From Cloacimonetes bacterium UBA5835 (lineage in GTDB: Bacteria > Cloacimonadota > Cloacimonadia > Cloacimonadales > Cloacimonadaceae): DNA of 38,728 nt. Below the pieces are notes generated by a model. It did not search any database, was not told where the DNA came from, and saw only the letters and a program-made list of their open reading frames with translations. Positions 1 to 8,821 of the stretch are shown in pieces. Every line of letters starts with the position of its first letter. Positions within the stretch are counted from its first letter, which is position 1. Location of the stretch: NCBI GenBank assembly GCA_002432865.1, contig DJGX01000032.1:1-38728 (forward strand), given 5' to 3'. The position numbers and the translations under genes are program-made.

Positions 1-8
1 AATCCTAA

Positions 9-92
9 AATCCTTAAATCCTTGTTTCGAAAAATTAATCCTTAAATCCTCGTTTCTAAAGCTCAATCCTTAAATCCTTGTTTCTAAAGCTA
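9..92. repeat. 28-bp direct tandem repeat, three copies
   Basis: Three head-to-tail copies begin at 9, 37 and 65. The first 20 positions are nearly invariant (only t/c at unit position 15 in copy 2) and the last 8 vary. Each unit contains two 8-base sub-units beginning aatcct. There are no spacers between copies, so this is not a CRISPR. Nothing coding is visible here. Function is unknown. Confidence 0.85.
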
Positions 93-155
93 AATCTGTG
101 TAATCAGCGTAATCTGCGTGAACTATTTTCGGTGATTTCGGTGGCCTCGGTGGCT
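93..155. repeat. 9-bp-periodic intergenic tract
   Basis: Seven consecutive 9-mers keep a single phase: aatctgtgt (93), aatcagcgt (102), aatctgcgt (111), a divergent unit (120), tcggtgatt (129), tcggtggcc (138) and tcggtggct (147). Two sub-families are joined in register. It directly follows the 28-bp tandem repeat. It does not extend a neighbouring gene. Confidence 0.75.
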
Positions 156-275
156 AAATATTCTTTTAAAATCCTTCAGGTATATCTTCGCCGGGTTAAA
201 AACCCGTCACTCAAATTTATCAGAACACCTTCAATAATCTATTTTATAAATTAAGGAATGCTTGTTTTGTATTCG

Positions 276-303
276 AAAAAAGGGGAGGATATATATCCTC
301 CCC
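276..303 (-). terminator. Rho-independent terminator of the pilus operon
   Basis: Positions 282-303 form a perfect 22-base palindrome (ggggaggatat and its complement). Read on the - strand it is followed at once by six T (the A-run at 276-281). It lies 28 bases past the stop codon of pilC, the last gene of the operon. Confidence 0.9.
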
Positions 304-330
304 ATAATTTATATTTTCTTGTTATAGTGT

Positions 331-1584
331 TTATCTTAATCCCTGAGACATTGCTTCGCCCAGATCAAAGATAGGCAGATAGATTACTACAATAATGCTT
401 CCAACGATAACAGCCATTAAGATAATTAGTAGAGGTTCAATTAAAGAAGTTAAACGATCAATAACTGAATCAACTAATTTCTCATAAAATTCTGCAGCTT
501 TGGAAAGTAATTTATCCATATCTCCTGTTTCTTCACCAGTAGCTATCATTTGTAATAAAGTAGGGGGGAACATACCTGTTCTTCTGAAGGCATTTGCTAC
601 GCCGTAACCTTCTTTAACCAAGACCCTTGCTTTACGAACGGCACTTTCTATGACTGCATTTTGTACAACATTTTCTGTTAATTCCATTGTATCCATAATG
701 GGAACTCCCGCAGCCATTAATATACTAAAAGTACGGGAAAATTTACTCATTATGGAATTGGTGATAACTTTACCAATTACGGGGATTTTTAGCTTGATGC
801 TGTCAAAAACATAGCGTCCTTTATCGGTTAAGTTAATCAGGAAAAAGGCGAGTATAATTAGCAGTACCACAAGAATAGTTACAAATATATTACTAGTGAT
901 GAAATTACTGATATTGATGGCTACAGTCGTAGGAGCAGGAAGATCAGCATGGAAATTTGCATAAACATCAGCAAACATCGGAATGATATAATAGAACATT
1001 CCCCAAACGACAAAGCACAAGAAAATGATGATGAATACTGGATATGCTAAAGCACTGTATACTTTGCGACGAGTATCCTCAACCTTTTCCAAGTAATCAG
1101 CTAATTCATCTAACACGGTATGGAGAGTACCAGAAACCTCTCCGGCTGTTACTAATGCTATATACAGAGGATTAAAAACTCCCGGGTGCTGTTGCATTGC
1201 TTCCGAAAGTGAATATCCTTTACGGATATCGTCGGAAAGTTTACGCAACACCTTGGCAAATTTTTTGTTTTTTTCTTCCTTCTCCAAATCAGATATCGCT
1301 TTTTCTATAGTAAGTCCGGCTGAAAACATTGTGGAGAGTTGACGAGTAAAGAACACCAAGGTTTTTAAGCTGACACCGGTTCTCCATTTATAAATAGCGA
1401 GCATAACTTTATCGAAAAGGGAGAGTTTTCCTTTAAAAGCACCTTCAGCAGCTGCTTTAACACTGATAATTGTGCTCCCTTCCTTAGAAAGTTTATCAAC
1501 TGCGATATCGAGAGTATCGGCTTTGATCATTCCCTCGATTCTGGCTCCTTTGGCATCCTTAATAATGTACGCGAAATTTGGCAT
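331..1584 (-). CDS. pilC: Type IV pilus inner-membrane platform protein PilC/GspF family
   Basis: This is the polytopic platform protein that links the assembly ATPases to pilin polymerisation in the inner membrane. The 417-residue length is normal for the family. Two GspF domains are visible, at about 70-195 and 275-398, each followed by hydrophobic helices (about 180-215, 228-255 and 380-410). The start has a good Shine-Dalgarno (aggaaggtg, 5-6 bases before the ATG). It is the last gene of the operon, 24 bases after pilB, and is followed by a strong terminator. T4P and type II secretion versions are hard to tell apart from sequence; pilT and pilM-P in the same operon favour the pilus. Confidence 0.93.
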   Translation of the reverse strand: MPNFAYIIKDAKGARIEGMIKADTLDIAVDKLSKEGSTIISVKAAAEGAFKGKLSLFDKVMLAIYKWRTGVSLKTLVFFTRQLSTMFSAGLTIEKAISDLEKEEKNKKFAKVLRKLSDDIRKGYSLSEAMQQHPGVFNPLYIALVTAGEVSGTLHTVLDELADYLEKVEDTRRKVYSALAYPVFIIIFLCFVVWGMFYYIIPMFADVYANFHADLPAPTTVAINISNFITSNIFVTILVVLLIILAFFLINLTDKGRYVFDSIKLKIPVIGKVITNSIMSKFSRTFSILMAAGVPIMDTMELTENVVQNAVIESAVRKARVLVKEGYGVANAFRRTGMFPPTLLQMIATGEETGDMDKLLSKAAEFYEKLVDSVIDRLTSLIEPLLIILMAVIVGSIIVVIYLPIFDLGEAMSQGLR

Positions 1585-1608
1585 AGCGGTTCACCTTCCT
1601 AAAAATAT

Positions 1609-3318
1609 TTATTCGATTACAGTCATTTTGATGACTTCTCGGATTGTAGTGATCCCGTTCTTCATTTTTGTTAAAGCGGCATCATGCAAAGTACGCATTC
1701 CGTTATCTATTGCTGCTTGTCTAATTAAATCTTGATTGCCACCTTCATAAATAATACTGCGGATTTCAGGATTAATAGTTAAGAGCTCAAATATACCTTC
1801 TCGTCCAGAATAACCTGTATTATCACAATGCACACAACCAGCCCCAATCTTGAAATTGATTTTGGATGCTTCTTCGGGAGTTAAACCTGCATCCATTATT
1901 TCCTGCTCTGTGGGGATGTAGTCCTTTACGCAATATTTGCATATTTTACGAACTAAGCGTTGAGCCATAACCAAAGATAAGGAAGATCCAACTAGATAGG
2001 GTTTAATACCAATATCTATCATACGAGTAATTGTGGCAGGAGCATCATTAGCATGTAAGGTTGTAAAAACGAGGTGACCAGTTAACGAAAATTTGATAGC
2101 TATATCAGCTGTCTCTTCATCACGAATTTCTCCAATCAAAACAATATCAGGGTCCTGACGTAACACAGAACGAAGTGCAGAACCGAAAGTAAGTCCGATT
2201 TGCTCTTTAGTCTCAATTTGAGTAACACCTTCCAAACGGTATTCAACGGGGTCTTCAACTGTAATTATATTAGATTCAATATCTTGTATTTCTTTGAGGG
2301 CAGCGTGAAGAGATGTGGATTTTCCACTTCCGGTGGGTCCTGAAACAATAATAATTCCATAAGGTCGTCTGATAACCTTTCTAAAGATATCCATATCTGC
2401 AGATTCAAAACCGAGAGTGGTTAGTTTGAATCCAAATTCTCCCTTATCCAAAAGACGCATCACGACTTTTTCACCTAAAACTGTAGGTGTAATAGAAACA
2501 CGAACATCAACACTTTTTAACGATGTCTTTAAAGCGATATGACCATCCTGAGGTAATCTGCGTTCGGCAATGTTCAATTTACTCATTACTTTTACCAGAG
2601 AAATTAAACTGGCATGCATACCGATGGGAGGAGTCATAACTTCTCTTAAAGCTCCATCAACACGAAATCTTATTCGCGAAACTTTAAGTAAGGGCTCAAT
2701 GTGTATATCGGTGGCTCCAGCTTTAATAGCTTCGTTAATAATAAGATTAATCAATTTTACTACAGGAGCATCTACATCTTCAGTGGCCGCTCCGATAGTG
2801 ATTTCATTTTCGTCTTCATCTACTGCTACAAATTCAAAACCACCTACTGCATCTTCAACCTCTGTAGTGGTGCGGATGCTTTTATAGTATTTTTCTATTG
2901 CATCGTGTAAATTTGAATCAGCAATCAAAACGGGCTTAATATTCTTGCCTATTAGTTTTTTCAAGCTGTCTAAAACATTCAGGTTTTCAGGATCAGCCAT
3001 AGCTACTACAACGCCATCACCTTCTTCTCTTAAAGCCAAAACTCTATTTTCTACAGCGTATGGCTCTGGAATCAAACTTACTATGTCTATATCAAGATCC
3101 ATTAGTTCTCGGTCTTGAACTACATCATAGCCAAGTTGTTGATGTAAAGCGGTAATGAGTTCATTTTCGGTTAGATATCCAAGCTTGATAAGCGTCTGAC
3201 CAAGTTTCAAACCGAAATTACTTTGCTTGACCAATGCCTCCTTTACTTGATCTTCTGTTACATATGCCTCGTGAACTAAGATTTCTCCCAGCCGGGCAAA
3301 TTGTGGATTATAAACCAT
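1609..3318 (-). CDS. pilB: Type IV pilus extension ATPase PilB/GspE family
   Basis: This is the cytoplasmic hexameric ATPase that powers pilus extension. Residues 1-150 form the N-terminal GspE_N/MshEN-type domain. The ATPase core has Walker A GPTGSGKST (327-335), Walker B IVLIGEIRD (392-400) and a His box around 413-422. A tetracysteine zinc site is present (Cys460, 463, 495 and 498), typical of PilB/GspE and absent from PilT. The length (569) is typical. It sits between the Ig-repeat lipoprotein gene and pilC. Its 113-base leader contains a long RNA hairpin (3354-3414), so its expression may be set separately from the genes upstream. Confidence 0.95.
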   Translation of the reverse strand: MVYNPQFARLGEILVHEAYVTEDQVKEALVKQSNFGLKLGQTLIKLGYLTENELITALHQQLGYDVVQDRELMDLDIDIVSLIPEPYAVENRVLALREEGDGVVVAMADPENLNVLDSLKKLIGKNIKPVLIADSNLHDAIEKYYKSIRTTTEVEDAVGGFEFVAVDEDENEITIGAATEDVDAPVVKLINLIINEAIKAGATDIHIEPLLKVSRIRFRVDGALREVMTPPIGMHASLISLVKVMSKLNIAERRLPQDGHIALKTSLKSVDVRVSITPTVLGEKVVMRLLDKGEFGFKLTTLGFESADMDIFRKVIRRPYGIIIVSGPTGSGKSTSLHAALKEIQDIESNIITVEDPVEYRLEGVTQIETKEQIGLTFGSALRSVLRQDPDIVLIGEIRDEETADIAIKFSLTGHLVFTTLHANDAPATITRMIDIGIKPYLVGSSLSLVMAQRLVRKICKYCVKDYIPTEQEIMDAGLTPEEASKINFKIGAGCVHCDNTGYSGREGIFELLTINPEIRSIIYEGGNQDLIRQAAIDNGMRTLHDAALTKMKNGITTIREVIKMTVIE

Positions 3319-3353
3319 TACTATTTCCTTATTTGAAATTATCCATATTGATT

Positions 3354-3414
3354 TTGGTCAGCAGGTCGGATCATTGAGGCATATAGGCTCTGAAAGATCC
3401 AACCCACCAACCAA
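3354..3414 (-). ncRNA. Long G.U-rich intercistronic RNA hairpin before pilB
   Basis: On the - strand transcript, bases 3414-3396 pair with 3372-3354 over 19 consecutive positions (5 outer plus 14 inner) around a 23-base loop. The loop contains a small gag/ctc sub-stem. Five of the 19 pairs are G.U. Read on the + strand those five would be A.C mismatches, so the structure is complete only in the sense of the operon mRNA. No T-run follows, so it is not a standard terminator. It may stabilise or process the mRNA, or control pilB translation. Confidence 0.55.
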
Positions 3415-3431
3415 ATCTAGCATTTATTTTT

Positions 3432-5684
3432 TTACCAAGGTGCTTGACCAGGGAATAAGATTAAGGTAACAGTTACTTCCCGGTTCAGCAACCCATCCAT
3501 CAATGTTCCTCTAATTCTCATTGGAGTAGGTTGTGGAATTCCTTCGATAGGAGGAATACACTCACCTGCTTTGAAAGCAACCCTTCCCTTTGCAAAACCA
3601 GTTTCATCAGTCAATAACATCCACCACTCGTTTGGAGGTGAACTGGGGTCGTATACACCATTTGGATTTTGAATACAATGACCTCCATCCAAAGGTAGCA
3701 ACATAACCTGGGCATCCTTAACAGGACATCCCTGACCATCTGTTAATGCAAAGTAAGTGTCTGTATATTCATAACTGGTTTGGTTATTATCAAACATCAA
3801 TACTGCTGGTTGTATTTCCATATAAGCTTCAGGTGCATTCAGTGGTAAAATACAATCAGTATCACCAAAAATTGGAGTACCATAAGGGTCATCACCACAA
3901 TTAGCTCTGATTGTGATTGTTTGATATGTTAAAGTACCATCATAATTGATATAAGTGTACGCAATACCTTCTGTTGAATCACCATCAGCATTTGTATTAC
4001 CTACATAAGATTGGGCAATAATTTCGCAGCCAGGATTATTAATGATAGAGAACCAAACAGAAGTTTGATAATCAACAGGGTTGTTATACATATCTTTTAC
4101 AATTGCACCACATTGTACACGCCATAAACCACCGCCTAAATTATCACCACTATCAAATCCGCTGACAAAGGAAACAATTCCTCCTGGAACTGGAGGACCT
4201 GAATGAATAACAATGTTGGTTTTCAAGGCATAGATATAGCGAGTGCAATCACTATTTACCCAAGATGCTTGTATCTTCACAATTCCTGAATCTGTTCCAC
4301 TATTAATTGAGACTTGTGCCTCTCCTCCATTTGAAATAACCTCCACAGAATCCTGTTGAGGATAACCATTCAAGTTTGCCCCTTGAGGTGCATTCGTATT
4401 TGCTATTTTGAAATAGACCTTCTGAGGAACATCGATTAAGTTGCCATTTATATCTCTAAGCTTAACTCGTAATATTGCAGATTGTAATCCACCTGTATTG
4501 GCAACATTTAAGTTGATTTGTCCCTGCTGAGTAAAATCCAAGGAATATAATTCACTGGAAGTTACCATAAATATTGTTTGGGCAAATAATGTATCCCCGT
4601 TTGCAGATGCTTTAATTGATGCTGCACCTGCAGAAAGACCAGGAGTAAATCTTACAGAAGCAACGCCATCAGTTTGAGTATTCTGAGTTACCGTCTGAGT
4701 AGTATTTAAAAATGACCCCAAATCTGTAGTAAATTTTACGGGCTGATAAGAGCATGCATTGTTGTAAATATCAGTCAGGCCTGCTTTCACAAATATCCAA
4801 TTAGGGCTATTAACCGAACTTGTATCTGCTTCAATTAGTTGATCATTTACCCGTACATATGTCTTCAAATCTATATTAGCAGGACGTCCAGGTTTGATTA
4901 TTATTTCTTTTGTATCACTTGCATTACCAACCTTTGCTGTAACAAAGGCATTATCAGCTCCTGGCATAGTAGTGGCATCAGTCCAAGAATTGTATCTAAC
5001 TGTAGCTCTCCCGTTAAAGGTAGCCACAACTACACTGGTTCCTATTTCATTATCTTGGCTATCTACAAAGCGTCCTTTAGTACATTCAAAAGTTACCAAA
5101 GTATTATTAGGTACTTGCTGATCATCCTGATTTATTGGAATAGCAATTACATTAATAGTTTGCATTACAGACATAAGATAGGGATCATTTAAACTCGGGA
5201 GTTTTATGTTTACTGATTTTATCGGAGGAATGGGTTTGATTTCTACATTTATAGCAGTAGAATCCTGCCAAACTAAAGTATCGCCACTGGCATCGTAATT
5301 TCTAACTATTGCCGATATAGTGGCTGTTCCTTGATCACCATCATCCCAAAAGGTTGTTCTGGCTATTCCGCTGCTATCAGTATGGACATCAGTTAAAACT
5401 CTGCCTAAATTAGTTTTAAATTTCACCATTTGATTGAATACCCCAAAACCTTCTCCATCTTTCACTTCCACAGAAATGATAGAATAGGTGATATTATAAT
5501 CAGCATAAATTGTATCAGGATTAGCAGTTATTCTTGTTATATATCTTTCCTGGGAAGAAGATACAGGTACTTGTGTTGGAGGTAACACAGGTGGTGGATT
5601 GCGTTTGTCACAGCTTGCACTGAAACCAATTAGGATGATCATTAATAGCGTAAGGATTGACATTAGTGAACTATGATTCTTCAT
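3432..5684 (-). CDS. Lipoprotein with about six Ig-like (Big_1/invasin-type) repeats
   Basis: This 750-residue exported protein starts with a lipoprotein signal (hydrophobic 7-20, then FSASC with the lipid Cys at 25; the -3 residue is not the usual Leu). Asp follows the Cys, which in enterobacteria would retain a lipoprotein at the inner membrane; whether that rule holds here is unknown. About six modules of 100-120 residues run from 48 to 750. They carry the bacterial Ig-like pattern of a VKF-T-LG strand, a D-x-x-G turn and a T-A-x-V strand. Its ATG overlaps the secretin stop (ATGA), so translation is probably coupled. A role as a surface adhesin or secretin-associated partner of the pilus is inference. 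I do not recognise an exact family for the whole protein. Confidence 0.8.
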   Translation of the reverse strand: MKNHSSLMSILTLLMIILIGFSASCDKRNPPPVLPPTQVPVSSSQERYITRITANPDTIYADYNITYSIISVEVKDGEGFGVFNQMVKFKTNLGRVLTDVHTDSSGIARTTFWDDGDQGTATISAIVRNYDASGDTLVWQDSTAINVEIKPIPPIKSVNIKLPSLNDPYLMSVMQTINVIAIPINQDDQQVPNNTLVTFECTKGRFVDSQDNEIGTSVVVATFNGRATVRYNSWTDATTMPGADNAFVTAKVGNASDTKEIIIKPGRPANIDLKTYVRVNDQLIEADTSSVNSPNWIFVKAGLTDIYNNACSYQPVKFTTDLGSFLNTTQTVTQNTQTDGVASVRFTPGLSAGAASIKASANGDTLFAQTIFMVTSSELYSLDFTQQGQINLNVANTGGLQSAILRVKLRDINGNLIDVPQKVYFKIANTNAPQGANLNGYPQQDSVEVISNGGEAQVSINSGTDSGIVKIQASWVNSDCTRYIYALKTNIVIHSGPPVPGGIVSFVSGFDSGDNLGGGLWRVQCGAIVKDMYNNPVDYQTSVWFSIINNPGCEIIAQSYVGNTNADGDSTEGIAYTYINYDGTLTYQTITIRANCGDDPYGTPIFGDTDCILPLNAPEAYMEIQPAVLMFDNNQTSYEYTDTYFALTDGQGCPVKDAQVMLLPLDGGHCIQNPNGVYDPSSPPNEWWMLLTDETGFAKGRVAFKAGECIPPIEGIPQPTPMRIRGTLMDGLLNREVTVTLILFPGQAPW

Positions 5685-7093
5685 TCTTGTTCCTCCTCTC
5701 CCTCTTCTTCATATTGAATAAGAGTGCGGGTTAAACGCTTGTCAACTTTTACTGTCGGACTTGTTTCCTGCATAGAGACAAGCCGGGGAGTGATTTCTAT
5801 GATCAGGTCAGTATTTTCCACCAGTTCATAACGATGCTGGAATATTTTACCCACTAAGGGAAGATCGCCTAATAATGGTACTTTATTAACTTTTTGAGTT
5901 ATATTTGAATTCAATAAACCACCAACAATAATCTTATGTTCGTTAGGAACAGTGACAGCAGAAGAAACTCTACGAACTTTTGTTCTTGGTACATATCCAC
6001 CAACCAATTCCGTTACAGAACTCACTTCGGGATTGATATTCATAGTGATATTGCCATCTTTATTCACTTTGGGGGTAACATTTAAAATAATACCTGTTTC
6101 TGAACGTTCCACCTGAAGTTGGTTTTCCTTGTCAGTAACTACGAAGGGAACTACTTCTCCAATATGCATAGTAGCCAGCTCTCCATTTAGGGCTGTAACA
6201 CGAGTATCGGTAAGTAATTGAGCAGCATTATTTTCTAACAACCAATCGATAGTAACATCAAAAGCAGTTAATTGGCGGCTAAAATGGCCAATATCGTTAA
6301 AACCATCAATACGCTGGAAATATTGTTCATCAGGAACAACTCCAATATCAGTTGGATTACCATGTGGTAAGTAACCAGTTGCATCAGAATAGTTATAAGG
6401 TAAACCCGTTCCATATTGGTTTACAGGATCCTCTGCCAGAATTGTGGTAAGATGATTCAATTTACTCCAGTCAACTCCAATTTGGCGAGCTTCGTTTAGA
6501 TGAACTTCAATTAGGCGAACTCTAATTTCTACCTGTTGTTGTTGAGAATCAATAGATTTTACTAACTCTTCAACTTCTCTGAAAGTATCTGTATTGCCGT
6601 AGATCATTAAAGCATTCTGACCTTCCAGAGCTGTAATTTTGGCAGTAGTATTTTGAAGAGCATCACTAACTTTCTTAGCGTCCAGATTGTTTAAATAAAT
6701 TATATTGCTGCGCTCACCCATTTCAGCCATAATATCTTGTTTCTGGCCAACAAGGAAAGTATTATTACTAACTACTCGATAAGAGAGACCAGCAGCACTG
6801 GAAACCAAAGAAACAGCTGTTTCAATTGGTACATCTTTAATGTTGATAGTAACCCTCTTTTCTTCTTTCTCTGTAGTTCCTGCTTGATCTACAGCCAGAA
6901 CAATATTGGTGTTGCTCAATCTCGAAAGAGCTTTAAATACTGATGAAAGGGTGGCATCATCAGCGTTAAAAGTAACTTTTGTATCCAATATGGGGTCTCT
7001 TCTTGGTTGTGCATTTAAGAACGATATGCATGCCAGAAAAGACAGCATAAGGATAATCGTATAACGACGTTTGCAATGTCTAATGTGTTTCAT
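5681..7093 (-). CDS. pilQ: Type IV pilus outer-membrane secretin PilQ/GspD family
   Basis: This is the outer-membrane pore through which the pilus passes. After a signal peptide ending in LNAQ come an STN-like N0 domain, one N1-type repeat, and the C-terminal secretin barrel with the signature VPLLGDLPLVGKIF. At about 470 residues it is short for PilQ (often 600-700): no AMIN domains and only one N1 repeat are visible. I start it at 7093. A longer ATG start exists at 7111, but the only good Shine-Dalgarno (GGGAG, 7099-7103) lies between the two and serves 7093, which also gives a normal positively charged signal peptide. It follows the PilP-like gene by 27 bases. Confidence 0.92.
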   Translation of the reverse strand: MKHIRHCKRRYTIILMLSFLACISFLNAQPRRDPILDTKVTFNADDATLSSVFKALSRLSNTNIVLAVDQAGTTEKEEKRVTINIKDVPIETAVSLVSSAAGLSYRVVSNNTFLVGQKQDIMAEMGERSNIIYLNNLDAKKVSDALQNTTAKITALEGQNALMIYGNTDTFREVEELVKSIDSQQQQVEIRVRLIEVHLNEARQIGVDWSKLNHLTTILAEDPVNQYGTGLPYNYSDATGYLPHGNPTDIGVVPDEQYFQRIDGFNDIGHFSRQLTAFDVTIDWLLENNAAQLLTDTRVTALNGELATMHIGEVVPFVVTDKENQLQVERSETGIILNVTPKVNKDGNITMNINPEVSSVTELVGGYVPRTKVRRVSSAVTVPNEHKIIVGGLLNSNITQKVNKVPLLGDLPLVGKIFQHRYELVENTDLIIEITPRLVSMQETSPTVKVDKRLTRTLIQYEEEGEEEQE

Positions 7094-7098
7094 ATTTA

Positions 7099-7103
7099 CT
7101 CCC
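7099..7103 (-). promoter_or_regulatory. Ribosome binding site that fixes the secretin start
   Basis: GGGAG on the - strand lies 5 bases before the ATG at 7093 and inside the extra codons that a start at 7111 would add. It supports the shorter protein. Confidence 0.7.
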
Positions 7104-7120
7104 AGTATCATTTATATTAA

Positions 7121-7663
7121 TTACCAATTCCCGCTTGTTCCGCTACCATAAGTTGTTGTTTCCTCAACTGGTTTAGCTGGACGAGGGGCGAGTTCAGTAG
7201 TAGTTATTATTCCATTATGACTGTAGCGGATGCTCTTATCTTGGATATCCAAAATACGGCGTCCTTCAACGATATCACCTACGCGTGCTTCATATAGCTT
7301 ACCTTGATATTCAATATAGGCAATTTTATTGCCAAACTCATCGCGAGCGGTAGTAGCTAAGCGAAAAGTATTTTTCAGCATTTCTTGGTATTCTTTTTCC
7401 CGATCTATTTTGTCCTTAATGATATTTCCTTGTCGCAAGGGGTCTTTGTTAGAATTAAATACAAACATTTTACGATCTTGGATGGAATTTTCAATGGACT
7501 TTATTCTGCTTAGAAGAGTATCGGAAACAGATTCTTTTGTATGAACCGATTTATCTGGAATTGCTTCCCAGCTTCGATATAATCCAACCAGTTGAACTGC
7601 CATAGCAAATAGTGAGATCACGATTAGAGCTATTGTAAGGTCTTTAATAAATCTCAGTTGCAT
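7121..7663 (-). CDS. pilP: PilP-like (GspC HR-type) pilus alignment protein
   Basis: The 180-residue protein has one N-terminal membrane helix (about 9-30), a periplasmic linker, and a small beta domain at about 112-160 (a YEARVGDIVEGRRILDI core) of the PilP/GspC homology-region type. In known pili this domain contacts the secretin and joins PilN/PilO to it. The gene follows pilO with a gap of one base and precedes the secretin gene, the usual pilMNOPQ order. It has a membrane helix rather than the lipoprotein signal of Pseudomonas PilP, and sequence similarity is weak, so the name rests partly on position. Confidence 0.6.
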   Translation of the reverse strand: MQLRFIKDLTIALIVISLFAMAVQLVGLYRSWEAIPDKSVHTKESVSDTLLSRIKSIENSIQDRKMFVFNSNKDPLRQGNIIKDKIDREKEYQEMLKNTFRLATTARDEFGNKIAYIEYQGKLYEARVGDIVEGRRILDIQDKSIRYSHNGIITTTELAPRPAKPVEETTTYGSGTSGNW

Positions 7664-7664
7664 C

Positions 7665-8216
7665 TTATGCCTCCCTCTTCACTTTAAACACAGAAAATTC
7701 AAGGGTAACTCTGTAACGGTTGGGAGCATTGGCAGCAGTAACTTCTTTATCAGAAGCTTGAAGAGGACTAATATCCAGGGCGTGAATTTTCAGGATGTTA
7801 TCCATCGATTCCAAATCTGAAATAAACTGCCCAATCTGAACATAGGTAGCTTCTAATTCCAGGTTAAAAGTAGTTTCTACTAAACCTGGGAAGGAGAATT
7901 TATTACTATCGGAGAGTTTGTTTATAGTAATTGTTCGTTGATCTGCCATTTGACCAATTTTGGTTTTGAATGCGTTGATTTCGTCAAAACTAAAACTAGC
8001 TTCCCTGGTTAATGAATTATCTATTATCAGGGCAAACTGACTGAGTTGTTGATCCATAATGCGGGCGCTGTTTAATTGTTCCTGAGCGGTTTTGATTTTC
8101 TGATCCAGTTCTTTAATCTTATTGCGATTGGTGGATACACTATTAATAGTAAACACAAAGAACAGTACTGTAATCAGCAATATGCACAGGACGAAGATCA
8201 AATACTTTTCTCTCAT
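7665..8216 (-). CDS. pilO: PilO-like pilus alignment protein
   Basis: The 183-residue protein has one N-terminal transmembrane helix (about 6-26), a coiled coil at about 27-60, and a ferredoxin-like periplasmic domain to the end, the PilO/GspM architecture. PilO pairs with PilN in the inner membrane to form the alignment complex. Its start overlaps the stop of pilN by 4 bases (ATGA). Assigned by architecture, size and gene order. Confidence 0.75.
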   Translation of the reverse strand: MREKYLIFVLCILLITVLFFVFTINSVSTNRNKIKELDQKIKTAQEQLNSARIMDQQLSQFALIIDNSLTREASFSFDEINAFKTKIGQMADQRTITINKLSDSNKFSFPGLVETTFNLELEATYVQIGQFISDLESMDNILKIHALDISPLQASDKEVTAANAPNRYRVTLEFSVFKVKREA

Positions 8217-8806
8217 TTCACGCCTCCTTCAGCTACTTCCCTACTATAACATTCAATAACAAATTCGAGAATAGCTGTGTCCTTTACAACCTGTCTAGTA
8301 ATAGATCCGGATTTAATTCGGGGGAAATCATTGCTGATTTCTTCATTAGCTTTCAAACGATCGATGAAAGATTGAATAAGATCTAACTCCCTAATATTCT
8401 TATTAACTTCAGTAATACCATTTAGAGTTAAGATTCCATTGGCATAAGAAAATTTACGAACTGCCAATTTTTCATCGATTGCATTACTTAAGGCAACCAT
8501 TTTCTTTGCCCAGAATATTCTATTATTGAATGTTTCTGCAAGCTTATCGAGATCATTACTGGAAAGATAATCTTTACTGGTTTCATAGCTTGCCAGTTCT
8601 CTTTGTAGTTCATTCAAGTATTTTTGGCGGCTTTCAACTCTTGCCTTTGCCATACCATTAATATAAAACCAAGAGGCTAAAATAATAATAAGCCCAACGG
8701 CAAAGACAACTATTGAATTTATGAAGACCTTTTTCTCATGTTCTGCCTGCAGGCGCATTTCACCATATTTATTTAGGTTAATTTTGAAGTAAAACATATT
8801 TTCCAT
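8213..8806 (-). CDS. pilN: PilN-like pilus alignment protein
   Basis: The 197-residue protein begins with a short cytoplasmic tail containing FKINLNKYGE (7-16), a variant of the INLLP motif by which PilN binds the cleft of PilM. A transmembrane helix (about 31-50), a coiled coil and a periplasmic ferredoxin-like domain follow. It lies 15 bases after pilM and overlaps pilO. The motif and the order pilM-N-O make this a confident call. Confidence 0.8.
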   Translation of the reverse strand: MENMFYFKINLNKYGEMRLQAEHEKKVFINSIVVFAVGLIIILASWFYINGMAKARVESRQKYLNELQRELASYETSKDYLSSNDLDKLAETFNNRIFWAKKMVALSNAIDEKLAVRKFSYANGILTLNGITEVNKNIRELDLIQSFIDRLKANEEISNDFPRIKSGSITRQVVKDTAILEFVIECYSREVAEGGVK

Positions 8807-8821
8807 CAGAAAACTCCTTAC

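Larger units (their letters stand above)
1..330. other. Non-coding region downstream of the pilus operon
   Basis: No credible gene is visible. The region holds the 28-bp tandem repeats (9-92), the 9-bp-periodic tract (93-155), a small perfect hairpin (cgggtt/aacccg, 192-206, loop of 3, no T-run on either side) and the operon terminator (276-303). Confidence 0.7.

Noticed and set aside
9..92. Possible CRISPR array
   Set aside because: The three 28-base units are directly adjacent with no spacers, and no cas gene is nearby.
192..206. Small hairpin as a second terminator
   Set aside because: The stem is perfect but no T-run follows on either strand.
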